Shown: positions 11,802 through 23,274 of the stretch, piece by piece
Position numbering within the stretch: position 1 is the first letter of the stretch
Layout: each line of letters begins with the position of its first letter
Assembly: GCF_020217485.1 (NCBI RefSeq)
Contig: NZ_JAEKMI010000013.1
Location: 62,001 to 126,000 of the forward strand
Origin: Mycobacterium sp. WUMAC-067
Lineage (GTDB): Bacteria; Actinomycetota; Actinomycetes; Mycobacteriales; Mycobacteriaceae
DNA: 64,000 bases
Direction of reading: 5' to 3'
Notes under the pieces: model-generated
What the model was told of the DNA's origin: nothing
The model's input: only the letters and a program-made list of their open reading frames with translations
The model's database searches: none
Program-made: the position numbers and the translations under genes

Positions 11802-11806
11802 AGGAG
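11802..11806 (+). promoter_or_regulatory. Shine-Dalgarno deciding the qcrC start
   Basis: AGGAG seven bases before TTG at 11814. An ATG at 11781 is in the same frame and overlaps the ctaE stop (ATGA). However, the ribosome site and the conserved [11 protein letters not shown]-terminus both favour the TTG. Confidence 0.6.
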
Positions 11807-11813
11807 TGCTCGG

Positions 11814-12677
11814 TTGAAGAAGCTGGGGTCTACCCGATCCGGTTCGCGGAGCGGTCAGCCGCAACAAGCGCAGCGTGACCGCTCGCGACGGCGGCTGCGC
11901 CGCCGCTTGTCGGGCGGGTTGCTGCTGCTCATCGCGCTGACCGTCGCCGGTGGTCTGGCCGCCGTCCTGACCCCCCGTCCGCAGGTGGCCGTCGCCGACG
12001 AATCGAACTCGGCGCTGCTGCGGACCGGCAAGCAGCTCTTCGACACGTCGTGCGTGTCCTGCCACGGCGCCAACCTGCAGGGCGTGCCCGACCGCGGCCC
12101 CAGCTTGATCGGCGTCGGCGAGGAAGCCGTCTACTTCCAGGTGTCGACCGGCCGGATGCCGGCGATGACCGGCGAGGCGCAGGCGCCCCGCAAGGAGCCG
12201 ATCTTCGACGAGGGGCAGATCGACGCGCTGGGCGCCTACGTGCAGGCCAACGGCGGCGGCCCCACGACCGTGCGCAACCCCGACGGCAGCCTGGCGATGC
12301 ACTCGCTGCGCGGCGAGGACCTCGGCCGCGGCGGTGACCTGTTCCGGCTCAACTGCTCGTCGTGCCACAACTTCACCGGCAAGGGCGGGGCGCTGTCGTC
12401 CGGCAAGTACGCGCCGGACCTGGAGCCCGCCAACGAGCAGCAGATCCTGGCGGCCATGCGGACCGGTCCGCAGAACATGCCGAAGTTCTCCGACCGCCAG
12501 CTGTCTTTCGAGGCCAAGAAGGACATCATCGGCTACATCAAGGCGGTGACCGAAGAGCGTCAGCCCGGCGGCTACGGCCTGGGCGGATTCGGGCCCGCAC
12601 CCGAGGGCATGGCCGCCTGGATCATCGGGATGGTCGCCGCGATCGGGCTGGCACTGTGGATTGGGGCACGCGCATGA
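11814..12677 (+). CDS. qcrC: Diheme cytochrome c subunit QcrC of the bc1 complex
   Basis: A 287-residue membrane-anchored diheme cytochrome c. An N-terminal basic stretch and helix ([20 protein letters not shown]) are followed by two covalent heme sites, CVSCH (near residue 79) and CSSCH (near 181), each with a downstream methionine-containing loop. A C-terminal helix ([18 protein letters not shown]) closes the protein. It carries electrons from the Rieske protein directly to the aa3 oxidase, replacing soluble cytochrome c. The TTG start fits a good Shine-Dalgarno. Its TGA overlaps the qcrA ATG (ATGA), so translation is coupled. Confidence 0.96.
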   Translation: MKKLGSTRSGSRSGQPQQAQRDRSRRRLRRRLSGGLLLLIALTVAGGLAAVLTPRPQVAVADESNSALLRTGKQLFDTSCVSCHGANLQGVPDRGPSLIGVGEEAVYFQVSTGRMPAMTGEAQAPRKEPIFDEGQIDALGAYVQANGGGPTTVRNPDGSLAMHSLRGEDLGRGGDLFRLNCSSCHNFTGKGGALSSGKYAPDLEPANEQQILAAMRTGPQNMPKFSDRQLSFEAKKDIIGYIKAVTEERQPGGYGLGGFGPAPEGMAAWIIGMVAAIGLALWIGARA

Positions 12678-13897
12678 GCGACACCGCTAAGCAGGGAAAC
12701 GTTCGCGGCTCCGACACCGGCGGGAGCCCGCAGGGCGCCGGCGCGAAGGAGCCCGACGACGCGGCGCTGGCCGCGATGTCGCAGCAGGAACTGGTGGCGC
12801 TGGGCGGCAGGCTCGACGGCGTCGAAACGGTGTTCAAGGAAAACCGTTGGCCGGTCGAGGGCACCAAAGCCGAGAAGCGCGCCGAGCGCGGCGTCGCCCT
12901 CTGGCTTTTGCTGGGCGGCGGGTTCGGGCTGGCGCTGCTGCTGATCTTCCTCTTCTGGCCGTGGGAGTACAAGCCCAAGGAGGACCCGGGCAGCTGGCTC
13001 TACACGCTGACCACTCCGCTGTACGGCCTGACCTTCGGGATGTCGATCCTGTCGATCGGGATCGGCACCATCCTGTACCAGAAACGCTTTATCCCCGAAG
13101 AGATTTCGATTCAGGACCGGCACGACGGCGCCTCGCGCGACGTCGACCGCAAGACGGTGGTGGCCAACCTGGCCGACGCCTACGGCGGCTCCACCATCGG
13201 GCGGCGCAAGCTGGTCGGGCTGTCGCTGGGCGTGGGCCTGGGGGCGTTCGGCCTGTCCACCCTGGTGGCGTTTGCCGGCGGCCTGATCAAGAACCCGTGG
13301 AAGCCGGTGGTGCAGACCGCCAACGGCAAGAAGGCGGTGCTGTTCACCTCCGACTGGACCCCGCGCTACCGCGGCGAGACCATCTACCTGGCGCGCGCCA
13401 CCGGCAGCTTCGCCGGGTCGCCGTTCGTCAAGATGCGGCCCGAGGACATCGACGCCGGCGGCATGGAAACCGTCTTCCCGTGGCGGGAGTCCGACGGTGA
13501 CGGCACCACCCCGGAGTCGCAGGAGAAGCTGCGCGCGATCAACCAGGGTGTGCGAAACCCCGTGATGCTCATCCGAGTTCGCCCCACCGACATGCACCGC
13601 GTGGTCAAGCGGCAGGGCCAGGAAAGCTTCAACTTCGGTGAGCTGTTCGCCTACACGAAGGTCTGCTCGCATCTGGGTTGCCCCGCGTCGCTGTACGAGG
13701 AGCAGTCCTACCGCATCTTGTGCCCCTGCCACCAGTCGCAGTTCGACGCGCTGCACTTCGCCAAGCCGATCTTCGGGCCGGCGGCGCGGGCATTGGCGCA
13801 ACTGCCGATCACCATCGACACCAACGGGTATTTGGTCGCCAACGGTGACTTCATCGAGCCCGTCGGACCGGCATTCTGGGAGAGGACGACAACATGA
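12674..13897 (+). CDS. qcrA: Rieske iron-sulfur subunit QcrA
   Basis: A 407-residue actinobacterial Rieske protein. A hydrophilic N-terminal region precedes three membrane helices ([59 protein letters not shown]). A periplasmic Rieske domain follows, with CSHLGC near residue 330 and CPCHQSQF near 349, which bind the 2Fe-2S cluster. The three-helix anchor is the actinobacterial form; typical Rieske proteins have one helix. It oxidises menaquinol together with QcrB. The start ATG overlaps qcrC and the end overlaps qcrB by 4 bp. The N-terminus is shorter than the M. tuberculosis protein as I recall it. Confidence 0.96.
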   Translation: MSDTAKQGNVRGSDTGGSPQGAGAKEPDDAALAAMSQQELVALGGRLDGVETVFKENRWPVEGTKAEKRAERGVALWLLLGGGFGLALLLIFLFWPWEYKPKEDPGSWLYTLTTPLYGLTFGMSILSIGIGTILYQKRFIPEEISIQDRHDGASRDVDRKTVVANLADAYGGSTIGRRKLVGLSLGVGLGAFGLSTLVAFAGGLIKNPWKPVVQTANGKKAVLFTSDWTPRYRGETIYLARATGSFAGSPFVKMRPEDIDAGGMETVFPWRESDGDGTTPESQEKLRAINQGVRNPVMLIRVRPTDMHRVVKRQGQESFNFGELFAYTKVCSHLGCPASLYEEQSYRILCPCHQSQFDALHFAKPIFGPAARALAQLPITIDTNGYLVANGDFIEPVGPAFWERTTT

Positions 13898-15582
13898 GTC
13901 CCAAACTGAGTCCCCCGAAGATCGGCGACGTCCTGGCCCGTCAAGGCGAGGACATCGACACGCGCTACCACCCCTCGGCGGCCGTACGCAGACAGCTCAA
14001 CAAGGTGTTCCCCACCCACTGGTCGTTCCTGCTGGGCGAGATCGCGATGTACAGCTTCATCGTGTTGCTGCTCACCGGGGTGTACCTGACGTTGTTCTTC
14101 GACCCGTCCATGGGCGAGGTCACCTACAACGGCGCGTACCAGCCGCTGCGCGGTGTGGACATGTCGAAGGCTTTCGCGTCGACGCTCGACATCTCCTTCG
14201 AGGTGCGCGGCGGCTTGTTCGTCCGTCAGGTCCACCACTGGGCCGCGCTGATCTTCTCGGCGTCGATCATGGTGCACCTGGCCCGCATCTTTTTCACCGG
14301 CGCGTTCCGCCGGCCGCGTGAGGCCAACTGGGTCATCGGTTCGCTGCTGCTGATCCTGGCCATGTTCGAGGGCTACTTCGGCTACTCGCTGCCCGACGAC
14401 CTGTTGTCGGGCATCGGGTTGCGCGCCGCCCTGTCCTCGATCACGCTGGGCATGCCGGTGATCGGCACCTGGCTGCACTGGGCCCTGTTCGGCGGCGACT
14501 TCCCCTGCGGCGGCCTCGGAAACGAATGCGCCACAGCGGGTTACATCATCCCCCGCATGTACGCCCTGCACATCCTGCTGCTGCCCGGCATCATCCTCGC
14601 GCTGATCGGGCTGCACCTGGCCATGGTGTGGTTCCAGAAGCACACCCAGTTCCCCGGGCCGGGCCGCACCGAGCACAACGTGGTCGGCGTGCGCGTGATG
14701 CCCGTGTTCGCGGTCAAGTCCGGCGCGTTCTTCGCCGCGATTGTCGGCGTGCTGGGGCTGCTGGGTGGTCTGCTGCAGATCAACCCGATCTGGAACCTGG
14801 GGCCCTACAAGCCATCTCACGTCTCGGCGGGCTCGCAGCCGGACTTCTACATGATGTGGACCGAAGGCTTGGCCCGTATCTGGCCGCCGTGGGAGTTCTA
14901 CTTCTGGCACCACACCATTCCGGCGGTGGTGTGGGTGGCGCTGATCATGGGCGGGGTTTTCGTCCTGCTGATCATCTACCCGTTCCTGGAGAAGCGGTTC
15001 AGCGGTGACTACGCGCACCACAACCTGTTGCAGCGTCCGCGCGACGTGCCGGTGCGCACGTCGATCGGCGCGATGGCGATCGCGTTCTACATGGTGCTCA
15101 CGCTGAGTGCGATGAACGACATCATCGCGTTCAAGTTCGACATCTCGCTGAACGCGACGACGTGGATCGGCCGCATCGGCATGGTGATCGTTCCGCCGAT
15201 CGTCTACTTCGTCACCTACCGGTGGTGCATCGGCCTGCAGCGCAGCGACCGCGCGGTGCTCGAGCACGGCATCGAGACCGGCATCATCAAGCGGTTGCCG
15301 CACGGCGCCTACATCGAGCTGCATCAGCCACTCGGCCCGGTCGACGACCACGGCCACCCGCTGCCGCTCGAATACCAGGGCGCGGCGCTGCCCAAGAAGA
15401 TGAACAAGCTGGGCTCGGCCGGTTCGCCGGGCAGCGGCAGCTTCATGTTCGCCGACCCGGCGTCCGAGGACGCGGCATTGCGGGAGGCGGCGCACAGCTC
15501 TGAGCAGCGCGCCCTGACGGCACTGCGCGAACACCAGGACAGCATCGCGGGTTCGACGAACGGCGAGTCCGGCAAGCACTAG
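13894..15582 (+). CDS. qcrB: Cytochrome b subunit QcrB of the bc1 complex
   Basis: A 562-residue cytochrome b. Multiple helices and heme-ligand histidines are visible ([21 protein letters not shown] [22 protein letters not shown]), together with [11 protein letters not shown] and the long actinobacterial C-terminal extension. It is the membrane core of menaquinol oxidation. Thr323 in [11 protein letters not shown] corresponds to M. tuberculosis Thr313, the site associated with resistance to the QcrB inhibitor Q203. The shift of ten comes from an insertion after GGDFP: residues 205-217 include [12 protein letters not shown], where M. tuberculosis has only a short GTIL-type loop. The insert contains two cysteines and is predicted on the periplasmic side. 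Confidence 0.96.
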   Translation: MSPKLSPPKIGDVLARQGEDIDTRYHPSAAVRRQLNKVFPTHWSFLLGEIAMYSFIVLLLTGVYLTLFFDPSMGEVTYNGAYQPLRGVDMSKAFASTLDISFEVRGGLFVRQVHHWAALIFSASIMVHLARIFFTGAFRRPREANWVIGSLLLILAMFEGYFGYSLPDDLLSGIGLRAALSSITLGMPVIGTWLHWALFGGDFPCGGLGNECATAGYIIPRMYALHILLLPGIILALIGLHLAMVWFQKHTQFPGPGRTEHNVVGVRVMPVFAVKSGAFFAAIVGVLGLLGGLLQINPIWNLGPYKPSHVSAGSQPDFYMMWTEGLARIWPPWEFYFWHHTIPAVVWVALIMGGVFVLLIIYPFLEKRFSGDYAHHNLLQRPRDVPVRTSIGAMAIAFYMVLTLSAMNDIIAFKFDISLNATTWIGRIGMVIVPPIVYFVTYRWCIGLQRSDRAVLEHGIETGIIKRLPHGAYIELHQPLGPVDDHGHPLPLEYQGAALPKKMNKLGSAGSPGSGSFMFADPASEDAALREAAHSSEQRALTALREHQDSIAGSTNGESGKH

Positions 15583-15591
15583 CGCGGCCAA

Positions 15592-15635
15592 GCCCGGCTC
15601 CCCATCGGCCCCTGTGGCCGACGCGGGAGCCGGGC
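15592..15635 (+). terminator. Strong hairpin after qcrB
   Basis: GCCCGGCTCCC (15592-15602) pairs perfectly with 15625-15635, and an inner TCGGCC/GGCCGA continues the stem. It begins ten bases after the qcrB stop. There is no U-tract, as is usual for mycobacterial hairpin terminators. Confidence 0.7.
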
Positions 15636-15682
15636 AATCCAGCACCCCGCAATCGGCCACAAGCGCGCGAGACATCAGGCAT

Positions 15683-15709
15683 TGCGACGACGCACGGCGT
15701 GTCGTCGCA
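15683..15709. terminator. Second hairpin between convergent qcrB and Rv2197c-like genes
   Basis: GCGACGAC (15684-15691) pairs with GTCGTCGC (15701-15708), plus one outer T-A pair. The rest of the 290-bp convergent gap (15583-15872) shows no open reading frame with coding character. It may serve either strand. Confidence 0.4.
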
Positions 15710-15872
15710 TTGCTTTATGTGCCGATGATCTACGTGTCGGCGGCGGTATCGAGTCGTCGAGTTGAGTGGCCGCGCGCGGACCCGCCGCGCCTGCGCTCCC
15801 CCGCGAGATATCGCTTAGGAGCGTGCGAAGCCCGATGCCGACGAAACCCTCTGCGCTAGGCGGCGATACGCG

Positions 15873-16517
15873 TCAGCGCTCGGCGATCACGCGGCGCAGC
15901 TGCCGGATATGCAGCCACTCGACCGCCGGCATCGCGGCGGTGATGGCGCCGGCGAACACATACGACACCCAGGACGCGCCGTCGTGGCCGACCGCCATCA
16001 GGTAGGTCGCCGTCGCGACCGCGATCAGCGCCGCACCCATGGTGCCGGTCAGTATGACCGTGCCGCGCAACCAGACTCGGTCGACCGTCTCGCCTGACCA
16101 CTCCGCGTCCGTTTTCTGCGGCGTCGCCTGCACCGTGGCCTGCCGCGCCCGCTCGGCCGACGTGCGCGGCGCCTGAGACATCAGGCGCACCGGCGGCCGG
16201 TTCGGCGCGGTCATGGCCCGGGCGGCCGGCTCGGACTGAGACATCCGCCGGGCCCGCAACAGTATTGGGATCGCGCCCGCGATGATCAGCGCGGAAACGA
16301 TGATGACCGCGTACAACACCCAGGTCGTGTGGGGGCTGCTGGCCGATTTGTGAAAGCCCCTGCCCAGGTCGGTGAGTGCGACGGCCGCCGCCACGCTGAC
16401 GCCCAGCAACACCAGGTAGACGGCGGCGCAGGCGCCGAGCAGGATGCGGTCGATCACCTCGGGCGCGATGGTGTCGTCGCCCATCCCGCGGCGATACGCC
16501 GAATACTTGCTGACCAT
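15873..16517 (-). CDS. Conserved membrane protein (Rv2197c-like)
   Basis: A 214-residue membrane protein, same length as the M. tuberculosis orthologue. Two helices come first (LLGACAAVYLVLLGVSVAAAVAL and VLYAVIIVSALIIAGAIPILL), then a basic, Ser/Gln-rich cytoplasmic loop (about residues 95-150), then two more helices near the C-terminus (VILTGTMGAALIAVATATYLM and WVSYVFAGAITAAMPAVEWL). No enzyme motif is visible. The ATG shares one base with the TGA of mmpS3 (TGATG), so it is the last gene of the ctaC-ctaF-mmpS3 unit. It is therefore likely expressed with respiratory and envelope functions. Confidence 0.85.
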   Translation of the reverse strand: MVSKYSAYRRGMGDDTIAPEVIDRILLGACAAVYLVLLGVSVAAAVALTDLGRGFHKSASSPHTTWVLYAVIIVSALIIAGAIPILLRARRMSQSEPAARAMTAPNRPPVRLMSQAPRTSAERARQATVQATPQKTDAEWSGETVDRVWLRGTVILTGTMGAALIAVATATYLMAVGHDGASWVSYVFAGAITAAMPAVEWLHIRQLRRVIAER

Positions 16518-17446
16518 CAGCAGCTCGTCTGCGGCGAGTCGTTGCTGTTCGACGACAGCACGGTTCCGTCGCTGGTCGTGATCGAGCAGTTGAGCCTGCT
16601 GACCCGGAACAGGCTGGAGGCCTCCACCGAGCCCACGTCCGATTGCGAGATCGGGGTGACGGTCATCGACCAGGGGATGTACACGTTGTGCTGGGTGCGC
16701 CGCCGCCCGGACGCGTCGACGTAGGTCACCGAGATGATGTCGCCCGGGGCCTTGGTGCCGGTCACCGAGTAGGTGACTTGCCGCGGCCCGGTGGGTGTCG
16801 TGGGCGGCGGAGGCGCTGCCGCCGTGGAGGTCGCCGGCGGCGCCGGGGCGGGTGCGGGCGGGGGCGCCGGTGCCGGAGAAGGCGTCACCGTCACAGTCTG
16901 GGTCTCCGTTGCTGTCGGGGGCGGTGGCGGTTCGGTCGTGGGTGGGGGCGGCGGCGGGGGCGGTTTGGTGGTCGTGATCTCGTCCTGCATCGGCGGCGTG
17001 GACGGGGCGGTGGTGGTGTTCGGGTTGGCCAGCTTGGTGGTGTCGGTGCGGGCGAACAACAACGACACCGACACGACGAGTGCGATCGCGGCCACGATCG
17101 CGGCGATCCCCACCACCCATGGCCAGCGCGCGGTGCTGCGTTCGTCGTCGTCCTCGGCTTCTTCGTAGTCCTCGTAGTCGTAGAGCCCCAGATCGGCGGG
17201 CAGGTAGGGGCCGCTGGTGAAGTGCTCGGACTCCGGAGCCGAGTAAGCACGCGAATATGCGTCGGTCTGGTCGGCGGCGGGCAGTTCGGCGCTGTCCTCG
17301 AAGGGTTCTGCCGCGCCCTCGACGTCGTGGTCCGCGCCGGGCTCCCCGGCGTCAGCGGGCTCGTCACCGGCGTCGGGGTGGTGGCTGATCGGGTCGACAG
17401 GATCGGGTTCGTCAGGTTCCCATCCCGGGGGTTTCGACCCGCTCAT
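16517..17446 (-). CDS. mmpS3: MmpS3-family membrane protein
   Basis: A 309-residue single-pass protein. It has an acidic cytoplasmic N-terminus (many Asp/Glu, [14 protein letters not shown]), one helix near residue 110 ([20 protein letters not shown]), and a long Pro/Thr/Ala-rich periplasmic linker. The C-terminal MmpS domain has the conserved [20 protein letters not shown] and [10 protein letters not shown] segments, plus paired cysteines (LNCSI and the terminal TSC). Unlike other mmpS genes there is no adjacent mmpL, which is also true of Rv2198c. The linker is low-complexity and GC-rich. Role: envelope-associated, specific partner unknown. Confidence 0.9.
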   Translation of the reverse strand: MSGSKPPGWEPDEPDPVDPISHHPDAGDEPADAGEPGADHDVEGAAEPFEDSAELPAADQTDAYSRAYSAPESEHFTSGPYLPADLGLYDYEDYEEAEDDDERSTARWPWVVGIAAIVAAIALVVSVSLLFARTDTTKLANPNTTTAPSTPPMQDEITTTKPPPPPPPPTTEPPPPPTATETQTVTVTPSPAPAPPPAPAPAPPATSTAAAPPPPTTPTGPRQVTYSVTGTKAPGDIISVTYVDASGRRRTQHNVYIPWSMTVTPISQSDVGSVEASSLFRVSRLNCSITTSDGTVLSSNSNDSPQTSC

Positions 17447-17635
17447 TTCTGCCCTTTGCCTACCCTGTTCGACTGCATCACCTGCGCGTAAAACTCCGCG
17501 GTCACCTCGTTGCCGGGCGCGCTGGGAAACTTCTCATTGCCTGGGCGAAACACTACCGAACCGAAAACGGGCAGAGCCGCCGTGGCGAACAGCGCAAGCG
17601 ATCACGTGATCGGATTGTGACCTTTATGCCGCGAA

Positions 17636-18055
17636 TCAGTGCTTCTCAGGACCCAGGTAGTACTCGAAGACCAGTCCGGCCACCGACGTCAGGACGAACA
17701 TCACCCCGGCGAAGATCAGCCACGGCAGCCACAGCCCAATGCCCACCGCCACCACCGAGCCCGACAGCGCGATCAGGATCGGCCACCAGCTGTGCGGGCT
17801 GAAGAAGCCCAATTCCCCTGCTCCGTCGCTGATCTCGGCGCCTTCGTAGTCCTCGGGCCGGGTGTCGAGCCGCCGCGCCACGAACCGGAAGAAGGTGGCC
17901 ACGATCAGCGCCAGGCCGCCGGTCAGCGCCAGCGCGGTGGTGCCCGCCCACTCCTCCCCTCCGGTGGCGAACAGCGCGGTCAAAACCCCGTAGAGCACCG
18001 CAACCACAAAGAAGAACCCGGCGATGAACTCGAATAGCCTGGCTTCGATATGCAT
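17636..18055 (-). CDS. ctaF: Cytochrome c oxidase subunit IV CtaF
   Basis: A 139-residue actinobacterial oxidase subunit. It has four predicted helices ([86 protein letters not shown]). [10 protein letters not shown] at the start and the RPEDYEG loop are typical. It lies 13 bp after ctaC with AGGAAAC before the ATG. It stabilises the aa3 oxidase core and takes part in the bc1-aa3 supercomplex. Length equals Rv2199c. A 189-bp gap to mmpS3 downstream has no gene. Confidence 0.95.
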   Translation of the reverse strand: MHIEARLFEFIAGFFFVVAVLYGVLTALFATGGEEWAGTTALALTGGLALIVATFFRFVARRLDTRPEDYEGAEISDGAGELGFFSPHSWWPILIALSGSVVAVGIGLWLPWLIFAGVMFVLTSVAGLVFEYYLGPEKH

Positions 18056-18068
18056 TTGGTTTCCTAAC

Positions 18069-19163
18069 CTACTGGCTCAGCTGGCCACGGCGGCTGTCGA
18101 ACGGGTGCGTGGTAACCGCGGCCGGAGGTTGTCCGATCGCCTGCAGCGCCGCGGCGTTGCTCTTGCCGTCCATCCGCTGCTGTAGATAGGCCTTGAAGTC
18201 GTTGGGCGACACCACGCGAACCTCGAAGTTCATCATCGAGTGATAGGTGCCACAGAACTCGGCGCAGTGGCCCACGAACGCCCCCGGGGTGTTGATCTCT
18301 TCGACCTGGAAGACGTGCACGGAGTTGTTCGCGTCGGCGTTCGGGATGACGTCGCGTTTGAACAAGAACTCCGGAACCCAGAAGGTGTGGACGACGTCGG
18401 CGGACGCCAGATCGAATTCGATGCGCTTGCCGGTCGGCAGCACCAGCACCGGGATCTCGTCGCTGGTTCCCAGCGTCTCGACCTTGTCGAAGTTCAGGTA
18501 GGTACGGTCCGAGGTGTTGAGGCCGCGGACGGGGCCGACCAGCTCTTCGCCGTGTGCGTCCTTGCCTTCCGGCTTGGACACCATCGCCTTCTTCCGGGCC
18601 GGGTCCGCACCGTCGTAGGTCAGCGTGCCGTCTTTGAACGCGACGCGCTGATACCCGAACTTCCAGTTCCACTGGAAGGCCGTGACGTCGATCACCACTT
18701 CGGGATCCTTGGCGATGTGCAGCATCTTTTCCTGCACCACGACGGTGAAGTAGAACAGCACCGAGATGATGAGGAACGGCGTCACCGTGAGCGCCAGCTC
18801 CAAGGGCATGTTGTAGCCGAATTGGCGGGGCAGCTCGGTGTCGGTCGCCTTTTTGCGATGGAACGCCGAGGACCAGAAGATCAGGCCGTAGACGATGACG
18901 CCGACGACCAGCGAGGCGATCACCGCGCCGATCCACAGCTCCCGGTTCAGGTGCGCCTGCGGCGTGATGCCCCTCGGCCAGCCCAGGGCCAGCGCGTCGG
19001 CCCAGCTGCTGCATCCGCTCAGGAACATCGCGAGCACACCCAGCGTCACGGCCAGCGCCAGCGGCCGCAGACGGCGGGAAAGACCCGTGGCAGAGCCTCC
19101 AGGACGGCGCTGAAACCTACCCTGCGACAAAGGTTGCGAACGGTCCTGCTCGCGAGGGGTCAC
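18069..19163 (-). CDS. ctaC: Cytochrome aa3 oxidase subunit II CtaC (lipoprotein)
   Basis: A 364-residue subunit II. The N-terminal signal ends in a lipobox (FLSGC), so the mature protein is probably lipid-anchored. Two helices follow ([20 protein letters not shown] and [19 protein letters not shown]). The periplasmic cupredoxin domain has the CuA ligands HTFWVPEF and [14 protein letters not shown]. It receives electrons from QcrC. GTG (VTPREQDRS) is preceded by AGGAGG at good spacing. The C-terminus ends RRGQLSQ, a few residues shorter than in M. tuberculosis. The promoter region is shared with divergent asnB. Confidence 0.96.
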   Translation of the reverse strand: MTPREQDRSQPLSQGRFQRRPGGSATGLSRRLRPLALAVTLGVLAMFLSGCSSWADALALGWPRGITPQAHLNRELWIGAVIASLVVGVIVYGLIFWSSAFHRKKATDTELPRQFGYNMPLELALTVTPFLIISVLFYFTVVVQEKMLHIAKDPEVVIDVTAFQWNWKFGYQRVAFKDGTLTYDGADPARKKAMVSKPEGKDAHGEELVGPVRGLNTSDRTYLNFDKVETLGTSDEIPVLVLPTGKRIEFDLASADVVHTFWVPEFLFKRDVIPNADANNSVHVFQVEEINTPGAFVGHCAEFCGTYHSMMNFEVRVVSPNDFKAYLQQRMDGKSNAAALQAIGQPPAAVTTHPFDSRRGQLSQ

Positions 19164-19192
19164 GTTGGCGCCTCCTGCTCGGATATCGAATA

Positions 19193-19205
19193 CTACGCAG
19201 CGTAG
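19193..19205. promoter_or_regulatory. 13-bp palindrome between ctaC and asnB
   Basis: CTACGC-A-GCGTAG, a perfect palindrome in the 145-bp divergent gap, next to a -10-like TAGTAT on the minus strand. It may be an operator; no regulator is suggested by sequence. Confidence 0.3.
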
Positions 19206-19308
19206 ACCACGCGCCTGAGCCGGGCGACGAAACCCCGGCCCGCCAGTCACGCGACGTGCCGGGTCCGACGTCCACGAGCGGTCGCGAAGTGCGGCATACT
19301 GGGGCGCC

Positions 19309-21276
19309 GTGTGTGGTCTGCTGGCGTTCGTTGCCGCCCCCGAGGACGGGGACAAGGAGGCGGCCGCGGCCCGCGCCGACGATGCGATCGCGCGCGCGTC
19401 GCATTCGATGCGCCACCGCGGGCCCGACGAGCCGGGCACCTGGGTGGACCCGGACACCGACGGCTCGGTCGTGTTCGGCTTCAACCGGCTGTCCATCATC
19501 GACATCGCGCATTCGCACCAGCCGCTGCGCTGGGGGCCGCCGGAGGCGCCCGACCGCTACGTGCTGGTGTTCAACGGCGAGATCTACAACTACCTGGAGC
19601 TGCGCGACGAACTGGCCACCCAGCATGGCGCCGTCTTCGCCACCGACGGCGACGGCGAGGCCGTCGTCGCCGGCTACCACTACTGGGGCACCGATGTCTT
19701 GACCCGGTTACGCGGCATGTTCGCCTTCGCGCTGTGGGACACCACCACCCGCGAATTGTTTTGCGCCCGGGACCCTTTCGGCATCAAGCCACTGTTCATG
19801 GCGACCGGCGCCGGCGGCACCGCCGTGGCCAGCGAGAAAAAGTGTCTGCTGGATCTGGCCGGGTTGGTCGGCTTCGACACGGGCATCGATGACCGGGCGG
19901 TGCAGCACTACACCGTCTTGCAGTACGTGCCCGAGCCCGAGACGTTGCACCGCGGGGTGCGCCGGCTGGAATCGGGCTGCTACGCGAGGATTCGTCCCGA
20001 CCGCCTGCAACCGGAGGTCACCCGGTACTTCGCGCCGCGGTTCGCCGCCACCCCGATCGTCCGCGGCAGCGAGCGGGCCCGGTACGACGAGATCACCGCG
20101 GTGCTCGAGGACTCGGTGGCCAAGCACATGCGCGCCGACGTCACCGTCGGGTCATTCCTCTCCGGGGGGATCGACTCCACGGCCATCGCGGCGCTGGCCA
20201 TCCGGCACAACCCGCGGCTGATCACCTTCACCACCGGCTTCGAGCGGGAGGGATTCTCCGAGATCGACGTCGCGGTGGCCTCGGCGGAGGCGATCGGCGC
20301 GCGCCACATCGCCAAGGTGGTCACGCCGGACGAGTTCGTCGCCGCCCTGCCCGAGATCGTCTGGTACCTCGACGAGCCGGTCGCCGACCCGGCGCTGGTG
20401 CCGCTGTTCTTCGTGGCCCGCGAGGCCCGCAAGCACGTCAAGGTGGTGTTGTCCGGCGAGGGCGCCGACGAGTTGTTCGGCGGCTACACGATCTACCGGG
20501 AGCCGTTGTCGCTGAAGCCCTTCGACTATCTGCCCAGGCCGCTGCGGCGGTCGATGGGCAAGGTGTCGCGGCCGCTGCCGGAGGGCATGCGGGGCAAGAG
20601 CCTGCTGCACCGCGGCTCGCTGACGCTCGAGGAGCGTTACTACGGCAACGCCCGCAGCTTCTCCGACGCGCAGCTGCGCGACGTGCTGGCCGGCTTCCGC
20701 CCGGAGTGGACCCACACCGACGTGACCGCGCCGCTGTACGCCGAATCGGCGGGCTGGGACCCGGTGGCCCGCATGCAGCACATCGACCTGTTCACCTGGC
20801 TGCGCGGCGACATCCTGGTGAAGGCCGACAAGATGACCATGGCCAACTCGCTGGAGCTTCGGGTGCCGTTCCTGGATCCCGAGGTGTTCGCCGTGGCGTC
20901 CCGGTTGCCCGTGGAGGCCAAGATCACCCGCACGACCACCAAGTACGCGCTGCGCCGCGCGCTGGAGCCGATCGTCCCCGCGCACGTGCTGCATCGGCCC
21001 AAGCTGGGGTTCCCGGTGCCGATCCGGCACTGGCTGCGCGCGGGCGAGCTGCTCGAGTGGGCCTACGAGTTGGTGGCGTCGTCGCAGGCCAGTTCGGTGG
21101 TCGAGTTTGTCGACCTGGACGCCGTGCGCCGGATGCTCGACGAGCACCGCAGCGGCGCCGGCGATCACAGCCGCAGGCTGTGGACGCTGCTGATCTTCAT
21201 GCTCTGGCACGCGATCTTCGTCGAGCACAGCGTGGTGCCGCAGATCAGCGAGCCGCTGTATCCGGTCCAGCTCTAG
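19309..21276 (+). CDS. asnB: Asparagine synthetase (glutamine-hydrolysing) AsnB
   Basis: A 655-residue enzyme. The GTG is followed by the catalytic Cys (residue 2, [10 protein letters not shown]) of the class II glutaminase domain, with RHRGPDEPG and [15 protein letters not shown]. The synthetase domain contains the ATP pyrophosphatase loop FLSGGIDST and [16 protein letters not shown]. It converts aspartate, glutamine and ATP to asparagine; amidation of cell-wall diaminopimelate is a role reported for related actinobacterial enzymes. The C-terminus ([16 protein letters not shown]) is the usual end. Start lacks a Shine-Dalgarno; CATACT (19295-19300) lies eight bases before it, so leaderless translation is possible. 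Confidence 0.95.
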   Translation: MCGLLAFVAAPEDGDKEAAAARADDAIARASHSMRHRGPDEPGTWVDPDTDGSVVFGFNRLSIIDIAHSHQPLRWGPPEAPDRYVLVFNGEIYNYLELRDELATQHGAVFATDGDGEAVVAGYHYWGTDVLTRLRGMFAFALWDTTTRELFCARDPFGIKPLFMATGAGGTAVASEKKCLLDLAGLVGFDTGIDDRAVQHYTVLQYVPEPETLHRGVRRLESGCYARIRPDRLQPEVTRYFAPRFAATPIVRGSERARYDEITAVLEDSVAKHMRADVTVGSFLSGGIDSTAIAALAIRHNPRLITFTTGFEREGFSEIDVAVASAEAIGARHIAKVVTPDEFVAALPEIVWYLDEPVADPALVPLFFVAREARKHVKVVLSGEGADELFGGYTIYREPLSLKPFDYLPRPLRRSMGKVSRPLPEGMRGKSLLHRGSLTLEERYYGNARSFSDAQLRDVLAGFRPEWTHTDVTAPLYAESAGWDPVARMQHIDLFTWLRGDILVKADKMTMANSLELRVPFLDPEVFAVASRLPVEAKITRTTTKYALRRALEPIVPAHVLHRPKLGFPVPIRHWLRAGELLEWAYELVASSQASSVVEFVDLDAVRRMLDEHRSGAGDHSRRLWTLLIFMLWHAIFVEHSVVPQISEPLYPVQL

Positions 21277-21298
21277 GGCCGGCCCGGCCCGGGGTTCG

Positions 21299-21392
21299 AG
21301 TGTGAATCCTGGGCTTTCATCGTGAACCCTGGGCGCGGCTTGTCGGCGTGTCGCCGCCGTCAGCTCACACGCGACGCCGTGAGTTCACACTC
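21299..21392. repeat. Intergenic repeat with inverted arms and paired 20-nt-phased words (asnB/adoK)
   Basis: GAGTGTGAA (21299-21307) pairs with TTCACACTC (21384-21392). Inside are two near-copies of GTGAAYCCTGGGC (21302-21314 and 21322-21334) and two of GCCGTSAGYTCACAC (21356-21370 and 21376-21390), each pair exactly 20 bp apart. It fills the convergent gap between asnB and adoK, so a terminator role is possible. Confidence 0.5.
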
Positions 21393-21417
21393 AAGGCGGC
21401 CCGGGCGAGAAATGGCG

Positions 21418-22432
<1,015 letters not shown>

Positions 22433-22575
22433 CACGCGCCCAGGACCGTCGTCGCGTGCACGGTCGCCGCGAGGTCTGCGCTAGCCTCCCTAGGGAACTC
22501 ACTCAAGTCGCCGGGATCACAATGCTTGGGCCGCAACCCGCTTGCAGTCCCGTCTACCACCGTAGGAGAACCACG

Positions 22576-23268
22576 ATGGCAGGCCCGCACTCGCCGAACC
22601 ACCCTGTCGGCGGCGGCAGCGGCGGACCGAGCGGACATGAGCGCCCCGGCGATTCCCAGCCACTCGAGTTCCCCGATGACCCCAACGCCGCCGGCCCGGG
22701 CTTCACCCCGGCTCCGCAGGCAGGACCCCCGTCGGCCAATTATGCCGGGCCGCCAACCGGGCCGGCGCCGTACCCGCCGCCACGCTCCAAGCGGCGGCTG
22801 ATCGTCGGCGTGGCGCTGGCCATCGCGCTCGTTGCGGTACTGACCCTGGCCATCGTGTACGGGGTGCGCACCAACGGGGCCAACACCGGCACCACGTTCT
22901 CCGAGGCCACGGCGAAGACGGCGATCCAGGGGTACCTGGACGCGCTCGAGCACCGCGACGTCAACGAGATCGCCCGCAACGCGCTGTGCGGCCTCTACGA
23001 CGCCGTCCAGGACAAGCGATCCGATCAGGCGCTGGCCAAGCTCAGCAGCGACGCGTTCCGCAAGCAGTTCTCCGAGGTGGAGATCACCTCGATCGACAAG
23101 ATCGTGTACCTGTCGCAGTACCAGGCTCAGGCGTTGTTCACCATGCGGGTCTCGCCGGTGAGCGGCGGCCCGATGCGCGGGCCGGTGCAGGGCATCGCGC
23201 AGCTGCTTTTCCAGCGCGGCCAGATCATGGTGTGCTCGTACGTGCTGCGCACCGGGGGCTCGTACTGA
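22576..23268 (+). CDS. Single-pass membrane protein with Rv0361-type extracellular domain (Rv2203-like)
   Basis: A 230-residue protein, the length of Rv2203. The cytoplasmic N-terminus is Pro/Gly-rich (about residues 1-72); one helix (LIVGVALAIALVAVLTLAIV) follows basic SKRRL. The extracellular part (ATAKTAIQGYLDALEHRDV, then DAFRKQFSEVEI and ALFTMRVSPVSGG) resembles the NTF2-like/DUF4878 fold of mycobacterial membrane proteins. ATG preceded by AGGAGA. Convergent with erpA. No enzymatic motif is seen; the fold suggests protein or ligand binding outside the membrane. Confidence 0.85.
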   Translation: MAGPHSPNHPVGGGSGGPSGHERPGDSQPLEFPDDPNAAGPGFTPAPQAGPPSANYAGPPTGPAPYPPPRSKRRLIVGVALAIALVAVLTLAIVYGVRTNGANTGTTFSEATAKTAIQGYLDALEHRDVNEIARNALCGLYDAVQDKRSDQALAKLSSDAFRKQFSEVEITSIDKIVYLSQYQAQALFTMRVSPVSGGPMRGPVQGIAQLLFQRGQIMVCSYVLRTGGSY

Positions 23269-23274
23269 GTTTCG

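Noticed and set aside
13708..15675. 655-codon open frame antisense to qcrB
   Set aside because: It is a high-GC shadow: the translation is Arg/His/Gln-rich low-complexity, while the + strand encodes clear QcrB.
16780..17000. Pro/Thr-rich repeat tract as a PE/PPE or mobile repeat
   Set aside because: It is the in-frame periplasmic linker of mmpS3, not an independent repeat.
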